64,000 bases of DNA from Ochotona curzoniae (taxonomy: Eukaryota; Chordata; Mammalia; Lagomorpha; Ochotonidae), in assembly GCF_017591425.1 (NCBI RefSeq), contig NW_024466599.1, positions 57,859,501 through 57,923,500 of the forward strand, written 5' to 3'. The stretch's first letter is position 1. Each line of letters starts with the position of its first letter. The notes below the pieces were generated by a model. That model was not told where the DNA came from, ran no database searches, and saw nothing but the letters and a program-made list of their open reading frames with translations. The translations under genes and the position numbers were made by a program. Below, one piece after another: positions 35,271 to 47,533 of the stretch.

Positions 35271-36524
35271 GCCTCTGTAAGTGATATGGGGGAATTAGGT
35301 AGGAAGTGTATTGGAAGATGTTCCTAATGATTCTTGTGTATGCCTGCATTGTAATGCCTTGCTTTGCCTGTCAACCGAATATGTTCACTTTCACATAATG
35401 TGTCTGTCTCATGCAGAGACAAGAAGGAAGAAACACCATCATGGCCACTTAGAAGTTAAATTTTGTGGTGCAAGTAGGCCACTTGCACTTTAAAGCCTCA
35501 GGCATTTTAATTCCTGCCAAGACTAAAACTCATTAGTACAGTTAGAGTAGTACCTTCTACTCCATAAAGACTATAGTTGCACTTGGAAAGAACTCTGCTT
35601 GCTCGGTTTCAGCACTTGATTTTGCTCTCATGCTCTTTCCTCAGGTAACTTATTTTCTACTCAAGATGAGTGTTTCTTTGTGTTACATGTGTTGGGTTAC
35701 ACATGTATGAAACTCTATCAGTTTTCAACAAAAATCAATAAATTCAAAAAACTAAAAGTTATGGTGCTCTCTTGCACTGTACATATGCCCCTGATTTGAA
35801 TTCTTATTACTATGGAATATAAGCTGAGTGAAGACATCCACCATCTTTGATAATATTTATTTTAATATATTCAAAGGTGTATTGTATCTCTCAATGAATC
35901 CACAATGAGAATTGTGTTCACAAACTGATGAATTTCTAGGTGTATTTCAAAGCTTTGCTTTCTTCTTAGATTGTTGTGTAGCTTTAACACTAGCTAGGAC
36001 CAGCCAAAAGTGGGACCACTCTTTTCTCTCCTGCTCCTCCATTAGCCTAGCTCTCTCAGATTCAAGCTGAGAAATCTCTTCAGATGGATGGGACATTCTC
36101 CAGTGGGATTGGACTTCTCATCTTGGTGATGCTAATGATCATGAAGACCTATGCCACCTAGTTGTCAACCAGAAACTTGATGCATATCCCACCTCACATA
36201 GTACAGTTGAGAGGTGTCAGATGGGCAGCTATGGTCTCTTTGTAAAATATAAAACCTTTCTTCTCCCCATTGATTACCCTTCCAAAAGCCCGCTCTCCCC
36301 TTGAGGGAGAAGCAAAGGAAAGAATTAACATATCAGTTTCCATCTCATAGAGTTCTTATCATAAGAAAATCAAGGAGACATAGGTCATGCTAATCCCATT
36401 GCTGGATTACTGTTGAAGCGATGGTGATGAGTTTCTTTTTTATGCCCTTTGGGTGATTCATTTGAACCCCCTTCCTGAGGTGATGCAAAGGATGTCATTT
36501 CCACCATTTCCTCAGATCTTTCTT
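35271..36524 (+). other. unassigned DNA between two same-strand LTR-A copies
   Basis: Lies between plus-strand LTR-A copies, so it could be what remains of a provirus interior, but no primer binding site, gag or pol can be read. A short frame at about 36070-36165 codes for a roughly 16-residue hydrophobic stretch and then stops. That alone does not identify an envelope gene. It may equally be ordinary host DNA. Confidence 0.3.
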
Positions 36525-37434
36525 TCTTTGGAGTTTTATTGAATGGATTGCTTGTTATGGGGTACAAGCGAGATCACACCAGACATGTACTAAGGTTTAT
36601 TAAGGAGTCTTTATTAGCCAAGCTTGGTGATAACAGAGCACACTAGAAATAGCAAATCATAAGCCCATATGGCAATCCAACCAAGCATAATCGAACCAAA
36701 CATAACCCCAAGAAGAACAAACGGTCATCACCCTGCAGTCCATCCATTAAGCTAAAGACTTATGTCCAATTTTCCCCAACAATATAAGCTATCTTAAGAG
36801 ACATGCAATGAATAACCTAGACATACTTACAAAGCTGCAGACATTCACCTTTCCCTGGCTTCTCTGCCCACATTCCATCATATCTAGGCCTCACCTCTCC
36901 TGGAACTCTTGATGGCACACAAACCAAAAATAACATTGCTATATCCATTGTCCTACCTAAGCAGTATACAGGAACCATGCTCAGGGGATTACCTGTGCTG
37001 GCAAGACCAGAGCTACAGAAGCACAAGGCTAGGCACCTGATTAAGAGAGTGAGCCCCTCCTTTCATGAACCTTTTTAAGGGGCTTATGAGGGGAATGGTT
37101 ATGCATCAATGCATCAGTGGTTATGCAACCAATTCCTTCTAGATGATAGGTGATAGTCATGGGTGGTGGGGGAAATGGCTTAGGGCTTCCTACGGATGGG
37201 ATTAACATTCCATTGCTGGTAGGCCCCACATTCAGGACAGAGGTTGGGGGACATAGTCATATTCTATTTGCCCACTGTCAATGGGTGTTGGCTATTACTC
37301 TCTGCACCCCATAACATGCTATATGGATTTATGATTTGCTATTTCTAGTGGGCCCGGTTATCACCAAACTTGGTTAATAAAGACTACTTGATAAACCTTA
37401 CACTTAGATGTCATGATCTTGCAACCTTGCAACA
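36525..37434 (+). mobile_element. LTR-A copy (3' part), split by another LTR-A
   Basis: 'attgaatggattgct' (to 36552) continues at 37317 with 'tgctatatggatttatgatt'. Together these rebuild the 'attggattgccatatggac' part of the 25944 copy. It ends near 37434 after 'ttggttaataaagactac'. The 5' part of this LTR is absent. Confidence 0.75.
36553..37316 (-). mobile_element. LTR-A solo LTR, complete, 4-bp duplication
   Basis: Plus-strand ends are TGTTATGGGGT and CACCCCATAACA. It is flanked on both sides by TGCT (36549-36552 and 37317-37320), a perfect 4-base target duplication. In reverse it has the same internal order as the 25944 copy, including the paired polyadenylation signals. It sits inside another, older LTR-A of opposite strand. 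The perfect duplication suggests it is among the younger copies. Confidence 0.85.
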
Positions 37435-38538
37435 AAACTAAACAGAATTGAAAGGAAAAAAAAAAAACACTTGTTATTTTGTTGTGTCTCCACATTTCTA
37501 CTAGAAACAATTTATATTTAGGAGGCTTCTTCTATTAAAAAAAATGAAGCAAATCAATAAAACTATTTTCACCAATAATTTTCAATTCAGTTCAAATGTA
37601 TTCAAACATAAAATGCCCAAGTCATCCACCTCTATTACTTCAGCCATACCTAATTGAAAAAATATTTTGCTAAGGAAAATTCAATAGAATTATTCTATTG
37701 AAATCTCTAATAACTGAACATCATTGAGTGTCTAAAATACATTAGTACTTCACTGGCAAAAAGGAAGAACAAGGGCTTCTCTTCAGAGTAGGGAACAAGT
37801 TATAAACTGCAGGAATCCAGGGACCTATTCACTTCCTATCTGCATAAAAACACAAGGAAACTTCTTTTCATTTGCATAAAGAATGACACCGCTAAGGTCA
37901 ATCACTCCCCTGGCGCTCAGAATCAGAAAAAAAGAAAAGAAAGGATTGTCCCTTGGAGGGCACAGGAATTCAGTGTGTAAGAGCAAGTCATTGACAAGTC
38001 AAGTACTCCACAAACATGGAACTGCAGGGGAAGGTAATAAATAGCTGTGGTGTCATCTGCTCAATGAGAGTGTGGGACTTGTATGAGTTTACTAATTTTC
38101 CTTGCAGCCTTGCTATACTGTTTCTTCTGGCAGAATTTTATAAACCTGAAATTGTCAGTCCAGATCCTCTAAGCTACATGGGTTAGAAATAGAGAGCCAA
38201 CCTACTTAATAATTAAGCCAAAAGTTATCCTGAGTGAGGGTGGGATGAACTAAAATAGTGATGGGTAATAAATTGTTGGAACCCTGAGCCTGAACCCTCA
38301 GGCCGGAAGAAACATGGTGCAAATAGGCTAGTGGAATGCTCCAGAAAGCATTCCAGCACCAGAGGACATTTAAAATGCTAAGACAATGCACTGCAAACTT
38401 CTACGTATTCCCCTATCCACCATATCAAGATGTCTATGGTGCTGTGCACCTCCCCTAACAAGTCACTTAAGAAGAATATTCTGCTGCTCAGACAGAATGA
38501 AGCCCAGTTTCAAATCTCCTGCCTTCTATCAGTGCAGG
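37435..38538. other. unique DNA
   Basis: No gene or repeat recognised. Confidence 0.5.
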
Positions 38539-38757
38539 TGTTACGGGGTGCAAGTGAGATCTCACCACACAAGTATTAAGGTTTATTAAGGAGCCTTTAT
38601 CAACCAAGCCTGGTGATAATAGAACACCCTAGAAATAGCAAATCACAAGTCCATATGGCAATCCAATCAATCACAATCCAACCAACCATAATCCAACCAA
38701 TCATAACCCAAGAGGAACAAATGATCATCACCCTGCAGTCCATCCATTAAACTGAAG
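38539..38757 (-). mobile_element. LTR-A fragment (3' end only)
   Basis: Starts TGTTACGGGGTGCAAGTGAG and runs through the polyadenylation region and a CCAAT-like repeat run to 'ccatccattaaactgaaga', then stops matching. About 220 of 770 bases are retained. It has the longest run of AATCCAACCAAT-type units among the copies. Confidence 0.8.
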
Positions 38758-41700
38758 AGTATAAGTAAAGCAGACAGCTTTCTCGCATGCTCCATTATGA
38801 TCCTGAAATTGTAGTGGTCTGTTTTGTTCCTCTGTAAGCCTAATCTGTGCATCCTTTGCAAGTCCCGAACTCAGCTGGAGCTGAACTCTGGCAACTAGAT
38901 ACCTCTTCTTCTTTGAACTCTAAAATCCTAAAACCTAACCTAAAAAACCTAGCAGTCTTCATCTATCCTTTTTATCAAATGCAGTGCACTGAATTGAGTG
39001 AGTTATACAATTGACCCTGCAAAGTTCTAATCACAGACCCAGGAAGTCATTTGATTCTCTACTAGGTAAATTTCTGTTGGCCAGTATTATCTTGGAGGGA
39101 TCTGCTGGGGGTTATTACAACAACTCTTCTGTCTAGGATGGAAGGTAACTATCCTTTACATGTATTGGCCATCATAAAACTTCTTTAAATAACACAGCAT
39201 CCTTGACCTCTAAGAAGTTCAGGAATACCACTGACCATGTAGGAACTTAGATATGATCAGAGCTTGAATCTTCCAGCCCCATCTTTAATCTCTAAGAATC
39301 AATACACCTAATTCACTGAAGAGTCCAGAAATTAAGCAATACCTATCATGTCATTGCTCTGCACTTAATACTTAAGTACCTACCTTGTTCTACCAGCTCG
39401 TTGTCAAAGGTTCTCTTTCTGTGAATAAAGAGCGGGTACTAGATGGGGGGTGGGGCTCTACAGAATGATTTTCAATGAGTTTGGCTGGTTCTTTGCAACA
39501 TTATCATAAAAATGGCTCCTGGAGGCATCAACACAAAGTTTTGCTTATGAGAGAGCTGCTGATATGCTGTGATACTCAGAGAACCTGTATTATACAGAGC
39601 TACACAACAAAGGAGGCAATGATATGAGGATTTTAAATAGAGCAGGCAATTCAGACAGTTTTTGCTCCCTCTGATTGTGATGTGCTTGAATATGCTATTG
39701 AAGCATTTTTTTTCCCAAGAAGTAGTAAATTTGTGACTTTCATACATAGTAATTAGCAATGTCAAAGATTTTATGTAACTCTGCTAAGGACACAATGGTA
39801 CTGAAGCCCAAAAGCTTGTTGGAGTAGTTGCTACCGAACCTCAAAGTTGAGTCTCCTCATAAATTATGCACAAAACAATTCATTGACATGGAAGTGGTGA
39901 AAAAATAATAACTGTACCAAGGTGGAGGGCAAGAGGTTGGGGCATTGATGTAAAATCTAAGGAAGTTACAGACATATGTGGACCATGTTGAGGAATAGAG
40001 CAGATCCAGAAGGGAAAGGTGAGAGAGAAAGAGGGAGAGGTGTGTCTATATTACCTTCCTTCAGGAGAAGCGAGTGTCTGCAGAAAAAGCAAGTCCCTTC
40101 ATGTTGCCAGGCATGGAAAGGAAGTGATATCATGTGACACCATCCTCAGGCTGCAGGTGAGGGGAGATACTTCCTTCAAAGGGGTCATTTGACTGGCAAA
40201 TGGGCAGATTGGGTTATACAAGGTGAAGCAGGTGTGGCTTCTAGCTCCTTATCCTAACCTAGCTACCTCGCTACCCCCATATCAGCTTTATCTTAACAAT
40301 CCACAGATATCTTGGAAGAATAATTTTTTGCTATGTAACTTTGCCTATTATTAGTGGAAGCTGTGTTTACAACACTGCCTTCTCTGAGAATTCCTTATTT
40401 TAATTCTTTATCCATAGATCTAGGTCTCTATTGCAGAAATTGTAACACCAAGACCAGACTGACAATTTTCAATTACCCACCAAGGTCTCTATTTTTAGGT
40501 ACAAATAATGTCAAAGCTTTCTAGGCTATCATTTTGACAGTAAAACCGATCAGAGAGCAGTGTAGAAGTAACAGATGCCACCAGAAAAGGGAAGATTCGG
40601 CAAAGTGGGGCAAGAAATGAAGGGAAGGACAACTGTGATAAAGTCTTGAGGGAGTAATGTTTAATCTAGAATGAGCAGGGTAGGAATTCATGTGGGAAAT
40701 CAGGAAGGCATACAAGCTCTGGGTAAAGGACCAACGTTTTCAAGACCAAGATCCCAGAGTAAATAAGAATGAACCCATGTGAGAAGTTGTGAAATATTGT
40801 TGTCATATTCACATCATTGAGGAATAAGATGAAATATCCACAAAATGAAGCAAAACAAAATTTTCGAGCAAATAACATCCAGAAGAGGATCTTTGCTAGT
40901 TTTAACTAAGTTTACATTCTCTCTAATGTACAGGGTTGATATTAGGAAATACTTTAGTGAAGGAAAATTTATGGAAGAGATGAAGGCATCATTGGCACTG
41001 GGCATCCAAATGATCTAAAATAAGCATTGGATATGTGCAACGCAATAAAGCCATTGAAAATCTCAAGGGAGAAAAATCAATGGTTTATCAGAATTTGGCC
41101 TGTTACATGTCTATTATAAAATAAAACTCTCAAGTTTTTGTCAGGTAAAGAAAAAACAAATTACTTATAAATGTGTATTGTGTAAACTTAATATATTTTG
41201 ACATCAAAATATTTCAGAATATTTTTTACAAAGAAAACTGAAGTCTCAAGAAACAGTAATTGGCCCAGAGTCATATACCTTCATAGAAGGTAGAGACTTC
41301 TGCTTTTAAATGTTGCACATTCTCTATGCACTATGTTCAAGAAGATGAATCAATTTGTTAAACCTCTTAGTCATATGTTCAAAGGAATGTATAATTCTAA
41401 GTAAGAAAGATTCTGTGGAACATTTCCTAAGTTCTTTGGCTAATAAATAAATAAAGAGACTAATAACCTCAATATACACCTTGAAAAACTGTGTTATGTG
41501 CTATACTGCGTTGCTTATGCAGTCCTATTTGTCTTAAGCTCTCTTCTCGGTGTGCTTTAGTATTGATAGCCTCACAAAAATAGAAATCATAATCAAGCAC
41601 AATGAATTCATAGATTGGTGGAAGTAGCAAGTGAAAGTTATAGTAAGTAGTAGTAGTAGACTATAGGAAAAACATGTCTGGTGCTCAGCATCAGGGCTGT

Positions 41701-41904
41701 GGCGTGAATCACATTCAAGCTAAGCTATCAGGCAACACTGAACTTTGAGGTATGGCTCATCAGAGTAAAAAGTGAAGAACAGAGATTATGATGAAAGAAT
41801 TGAAGGTGCCTACTATGAAGTTTTAAAATTGACACATTCTTGGCTGTCATCTCTCTTCAATTCTGATGGCTTATTATCCTTAAAACATAGAAGTATTGAA
41901 CATA
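38758..41904. other. unique DNA, possible MIR scrap
   Basis: No gene or strong repeat. 'caaagaaaactgaagtctca' near 41230 and 'ggcccagagtcatatacc' resemble a MIR fragment, too diverged to insist on. 40000-40300 is GC-richer without a clear identity. Confidence 0.45.
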
Positions 41905-42190
41905 GGGCCCGGCGCGGTGGCACAGTGGTTAAGGTCCTCGCCTTACTAATTCCGGCAGCCCCGCTTCCCTTCCAGCTCCCTGCCTGTGGCCCGGGAAAGC
42001 AGTCGAGGACTGCCCAAAGCTTTGGGACCCTGCCCTCGTGTGGGAGACCCAGAAGAGGCTCCTGGCTTCAGATTGGCTCAGCTCCAGCCGTTGCGGCCAC
42101 CTGGGGAGTGAATCATCGGATGGAAGATCTTCCTCTCTGTCTCTCCTCTCTGTATATCCGCCTTTCCAATAAAAATAAATCTTTTAAAAA
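41905..42190 (+). mobile_element. young pika CSINE with internal deletion
   Basis: Starts GGGCCCGGCGCGGTGGCACA and closely follows the young form, but 'ctcgccttactaattccggc' shows a loss of about 36-40 bases that removes GGATCCCATATGGGCGCC and the first part of box B. It is flanked by a perfect 14-base duplication AAGTATTGAACATA (41891-41904 and 42191-42204), which marks a recent insertion. Confidence 0.95.
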
Positions 42191-42204
42191 AAGTATTGAA
42201 CATA

Positions 42205-43002
42205 ACTAAATTGATCATGATTTGATTATATGCCAGTCAAAACTTAAAGTGCTTTTCTTGCAATGAAGCACTTATTACATAGGGTAACTCCATGACTTAA
42301 ACTGAACCATTATTATGTGGATTCTATAATAAAGAATATGAGACTGAACTAAATTACAAAGTGTGTGCACAAGGCTTAAAGGCTGAGGTCCCTTTCATTA
42401 AGTTAACATTTTTGCTCCAAATTAAGCCATGATCAAAATGTTTTCCTCCCAAATCTCTGAAATCCATGCTAAATCTCTTCTACACTGAAGGCAAGGAGAT
42501 TGGTGACTGAATGAACGAAATTGCCTGGCAGTAACAGCAGCCCGCTAGTCATTCCTTTACATCCTTCATGTAGATGAGTGGGAAGGCACCAAAGGGCGGC
42601 GTTTGTTAGACTATCACTGCCTGCACATTAGAGCAGTACAGTGGCTAAACCCAATGTCCCTTCCAAAGGTGAAGTTAAAGAGAAAGAGGAGTAGTGGCTA
42701 ATGAAAGGGAATAAATGGTTTGTGAAAAAAAAAAATACAATAGTCTATGAATCCCATGAAGAGGCTCAGAGCAAGTAACAACGTGTAATTTTATCACATG
42801 CTTTAAAGGGAGAAACTTTTATATGTTTGCTGAGAACATTCCAACTTTTGGAAACTTACTTGGGGAGACAAATTCATACAATATGAATATAACTTTTAAT
42901 GACATATATATATATATAACTCAATGTATATATTGCATATATATGTATATACAATATATACATTGTTTTGCTGCAAGAGACCTGTGTTCAAAAATCAAGA
43001 GA
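42205..43002. other. unique DNA with AT repeat
   Basis: No gene. 42904-42963 is an alternating AT/TATAC-rich stretch able to fold on itself (see 'tatatattgcatatatatg'). Confidence 0.5.
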
Positions 43003-43273
43003 GAGGAACTGGTGCACTGGCTCAACTGGCTAACCCTTAACCTCCAGGCATCCCATATGGGGACCAGGTTGTGTCCTGGCTGCTCCACATTAATCCGGCT
43101 CCCTGCTTATGGCCTGAGAAAGCAGTGGATGCCTTGAGACCTTGCATCTGCATGATCCTGTCTCTGGATTGTCTCAGCTCCAGCCATTGTAGCAGTTTGG
43201 AGAGTGAATCAGCAGATGGAAAATGTTTCTCTCTGTCTCTTCTTCCCTGCCTTTTCAATAAAAGTAATCTAAA
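43003..43273 (+). mobile_element. CSINE, diverged
   Basis: 'gaactggtgcactggctcaa' head, 'aggcatcccatatggggacc' box B area, 'agcagatggaaaatgtttct', tail 'caataaaagtaatc'. Some of the middle is deleted. Confidence 0.75.
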
Positions 43274-43459
43274 CAAAGTCAAGAGATGGCCTGATACATG
43301 TTTTGTTTTCATGACCACGGTACCTGGCTTGCGATACCATTCCCAGCTAAGACTAGAGGAATTGGGGTTTCTCTTCCCCACATAGGAACACAGAAACTCT
43401 CTAACACACTGTGCAATAGATAATAAGACCTTCCATGTTTCAAAAACTGCCCTGCACAA

Positions 43460-43790
43460 TCATATGGAAGAAGCAACCCAAGAAGAAGCTGAAATCATTT
43501 GCCCAGGACTTCCCCTCTTGTTCTATTAGTATCTGTGCCTGTGTATACAAGTCTCCACAGAATTCCCAAAAGAGTATGTAGAGTTTCTGGAAGTCCTGAA
43601 GGATGCTGTGATCCGGGAGGCAGGTTAGAGTTGGACTCTTGTACATGCACATCCCTGTGTGTCTCTGCACCTTTACCTGTTACAATGTACTTTATAATAA
43701 ACTGCTGAATGTAATAAATGATAAGGTCCCCACACTGGTATCAGAAGTGATCTGTGTTGTGAATGTGAATTGATTTTTCCTTCTGTATCA
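43460..43790 (+). mobile_element. possible old LTR (MaLR-like)
   Basis: 'ctttataataaactgctgaa tgtaataaatg' near 43690 resembles the polyadenylation area of mammalian MaLR LTRs. Divergence is high and no ends were fixed. Confidence 0.3.
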
Positions 43791-44944
43791 TCAGAGGTTT
43801 CAAGAAGTCAGAATCAGGTTTCGAAAATGCAAAACAACGATAGGGCTTCCTTTTGAAGGAGGTCTGAATTGGATAGGAATCAGCAGAGATGGAGGGAAGG
43901 GATCAGAGATGTTTCTTGTTCCTATTATAGTAACATTTTCAAAAATAACTATTCCCTTTAACACCAATAAGGAAACTTCTTCTCCACTGTATCCCACTTT
44001 TTTTTTCCTTTTCTTTTGTACAGATGCCTAAGAATTATCCTCTTCTCCAGGCGAGCAGGAAATGAGTGTGCAGGGTGTCTGCTTTCCACACCTCCTCACC
44101 CCGCAGAAGCCGACAGCACAAGTGCCAGGTACTGTCAGATGCTATTGCAGTCACCAACTGGAGGACGACAGCGGAGAGCCATGACACTGCCCACTTTGAG
44201 ACAGCAGCTGCTTCGTGTCCGTGCCACAGACATGGTTGCAGAGCTGTGCTTGGGGGTGTGTGGCAGTCATGCTCCTTTGGTTCATCTCAGGTCCTGTGCT
44301 GTCCAAATTGAACCCCTGTCCCTTTCCATTTATCACGCCAGTCTTGACAAAGAGGCATGTTGGCTTTCTCCTGCTTTTACTTCTCTGAGAAATGCTGACC
44401 TTATTGTAGCAAGTCTTTTTCACATTTTTTTTATATTTAATTTTTTTTATTCCAATTGACAGAGCAAAGTGTTAGGTGCAGACTTAATAGATACTCAAAT
44501 TAGTCATTCCCAAAATAATTTCTTGCTAATTGGGCAATTATTTTATTTTGTACTGATGGTGGGGGAAGGATAAATGCACTTCAATTACAGGGTGAAAGAG
44601 AAAAAAAATCAAGTCAATTAATGCTTGACTTCAATATTCATTTATCAAATAGCCTCACCTGGATGTTCCCTTCATGCCTATTCATATCTATTGCAGGATG
44701 GAAAATAAGGAGGTGAGGGTGTATTCAAATTCTGCTAAGGATGTATAACTGAGGATTAGAACAGGATGTCGGTGATCTTGGAAAGAGCATGTATGCAATG
44801 GAATGAGTCAACTCTCAAATGAGATTATATACACATATATGCACATATAAGTATATGTAAAACATATCTTTCTCTTACATTCAAGCATACTTTCTTTTTT
44901 TCTAGAATTGTGCTTTTCAGTTTTCATATTTCTAAATTTATTAA
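43791..44944. other. unique DNA with a GC-richer section at 44016-44430
   Basis: 44016-44430 is GC-richer and repeat-free as far as I can see, with a 147-codon plus frame that begins at ATG 44016. The peptide resembles nothing I recognise and overlapping frames are also open, so it is not called as a gene. Confidence 0.4.
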
Positions 44945-45130
44945 TCTATTGCTACAAAATAATCTAGAAATTGTGGGGATTAATACAGCACAAATTTAAT
45001 ATTTTATAATCCAAGTGATCAGAAATACTACATTGGTCTTATGGGCCAAAGTAAAGGAGTGTGCAAAGCTAGCTCCCTGCTGGAGGCCGTTTTCCAGATT
45101 CTAGAAGCCACCTATACCTTTTCCTGGTAG
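44945..45130 (+). mobile_element. ancient interspersed repeat, family unnamed
   Basis: 'ctattgctacaaaataatct', 'cagcacaaatttaatatttt', 'agctccctgctggaggcc' and 'ccagattctagaagccacct' follow, in order, a common old mammalian repeat that begins TGCTATAACAAA. I do not give a family name because I cannot check it. Confidence 0.5.
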
Positions 45131-46042
45131 CTTTTTTCTAAATCTCTAAATTCTGGCCCTGTAACTTGAGCTTTCTTGCCATAGCTCTTTAACTTCTTAA
45201 CTTTCTCTTGAAAAAAACAATGTGGTTACACTGATTTCTTCTGTATAATAGAAAATAATGATGGCTCTGAAACATCAAACTGGAACTCTTCACGTGATGG
45301 AAAATGGCAGGTTTAAGTTTCTGCTTTCATTGTTGTGTTGCTAGGATATTTGTGTGGTCCAATACTTACCAAACATTACTTCAGCTATGAAAGACAAAGA
45401 GATCATTTTAAAGAACAAAAAAGGCCCACATAGATGTGCGAAAAATCTTTTAATTAGAATTAGTGCCAAATTCCCCAAAGTAAACCAAAATAGAAACTGG
45501 TGTATGTCAATGCAGCATTTTCAACCTGAGGAGAGTCCATTCTAAATCAATTTTGGCTTCCTGACCCAATCCCTTCCCTCCACTAGCATCCAAATCACTA
45601 CTTTGAACCCTTGTATATAATATATAATTGATATATAACATATAACATTATATATTACATATATATAATGTCCTGTGCAGGTAAATTTTTAGACAAATCA
45701 GATCCTCCAATAAGTGATTTTTATTTTAGCCGATAGCCAAATGTGGAAATTGTTAGGCTTAGGGACAGTGAGCTTTCTGTGAAGTCCATGTTCTTTATAA
45801 TTAAAGGCTGTGGTAGAACCATAGCCCCTGTCCTCCAAAGATTAATCTGAAACAATATCTCTCACTAAAAAGCTGCAAACCTGCCTAAAATTGTCACTTG
45901 TCAAACATATCCTGGAAAATAGTTTAAATCTGTCTTACAAATTAATAAACCCCTATTAATGATTTCAAAAACCCTGTATGTCACACCTGTGATTCTATTA
46001 TATACTTATTGGAAATATATTAATAATAAAAGGAAGAAGAGT
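45131..46042. other. unique DNA with AT palindromes
   Basis: 45614-45670 is a TATATAA/TTATATA-rich stretch with several overlapping inverted repeats. No gene seen. Confidence 0.5.
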
Positions 46043-46335
46043 GGTTGGCACCTTGGTGTAACGGCTAAAGACTCTGCCTGCAGTGCCTGTATCCATATGG
46101 GAGCCAGTTCAAGTCACATACTCTGCTTTCAATCCCGCTTCCTATTAATGTGCATGGGAAACCAGAAGAGGGGTCCAGGTAATTAAAAGGTCTTGAAGAG
46201 ACTCCTGGACACTAGCTTGTGCCCAGTCCAACTGTATCTATTGTGGCCATTTGGCAAATTACATCTCTCTTCCTTCCGCCCTCTCTCTATATATAACTTT
46301 GTCTTTAATATAACTAAATGAATAATTTTTTTTTT
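46043..46335 (+). mobile_element. CSINE, old and rearranged
   Basis: Head 'ttggcaccttggtgtaacgg', box B area 'tatccatatgggagccagtt'. The body is out of register around 46150-46200, probably from a small insertion. Tail is T/A-rich. Confidence 0.65.
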
Positions 46336-47533
46336 AAAAAAAGCATGAAGAAAAAAAGGAGGTAGTAAGAGCAAAAAGAAGTCACAAGTAAGAAAAGGGT
46401 CACTTAGTTATAATTTATGTAATTGTTTTGTATCTCTCTTTACTACACCCAGAATATAAGCAATAATTACAGTAGAATTCTTTTCTGGTAAAGGTCATGC
46501 TAATGTCTTATATGGATAAATCACTGAAATAACTTTTAAAATTTACAAAATATGAATTAACAGCAATGCGAGTTGTAGCTCTATTTGGAGAACATTGTAT
46601 ACTAATATTAGATCATTAGTTTATCTTTCAACCATTTTATTTTATAGAATTTGGAAGAAGGAAGGCCCACAAAAGATGCTATGAATAACTCATGGTAATG
46701 GTCAAGTAAAATAAAGTGTAGACCAGGCTTGAAGAAGCTATTTCTTGTAAATGCCTGTGTTAAAGAAATTGAAGTTTACTGCTAGATAATCAGTAGCCAT
46801 CAACTAACTTACAGTTGTATAACTTAGTATTTCCTAGCAGGGGAGATGAAACAGGGCAACTGCATGATTACGGCCAAACAAATTATGTGCTTTGCTTCTA
46901 TTTTAACCCTATAATAGTTTTTGAATCTTTATAGCACAGAACCCCTGCGTTGTTCAACTCAAGAACTATTCATTGATCAAATGAACTTCTAAATTTTAAG
47001 CCTTGATTTATCTCTATACATTGCCTAATACATATTGCAAAGATTGAGGAGAGCTGGAACCTACACTGTACTCAACAGCCTCTTTGAAGAAGTCTATTGC
47101 TACATCAAACTGCACACTTTAATCTTTATGCATTCCTTCACTTCCAAATATGAAACATAGAAAAATTTTGTGATAGTTGATTCCAGCTAAAATAGAGAAG
47201 TTGCGTCAATTTGAGAGACAGAAATATAAACTATGTTCCCTGTGAGTTTGTGACATATTAGCTGCATCCAGACTCACCACAATCATGAAATATCAAGTGA
47301 ACATCATACTTGGACAATTACCCATAAGCATCACAGTACTGAACAGATAGTGTTAAGAAAACCTGAGTTGAGAATATTACTTCTGTTGATTGATTTAAAG
47401 TTGAGCCACATGGCTGGAGTGAAGGGAAAGCGTGGTCTGCTCCAGTACTCCATTCATTTCCCTTTCTCAGCAGGTGTCATTAAATCCTGAAGTCAGCATG
47501 TAAAACTAAAAACAGGTTGACTTTCACTCCTGT
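46336..47533. other. unique AT-rich DNA
   Basis: No gene or repeat recognised. Confidence 0.5.

Noticed and set aside
36070..36165. retroviral envelope membrane segment
   Set aside because: A single hydrophobic stretch of about 16 residues in a frame of under 40 codons is not enough to call an envelope gene. Mentioned only as a weak hint.
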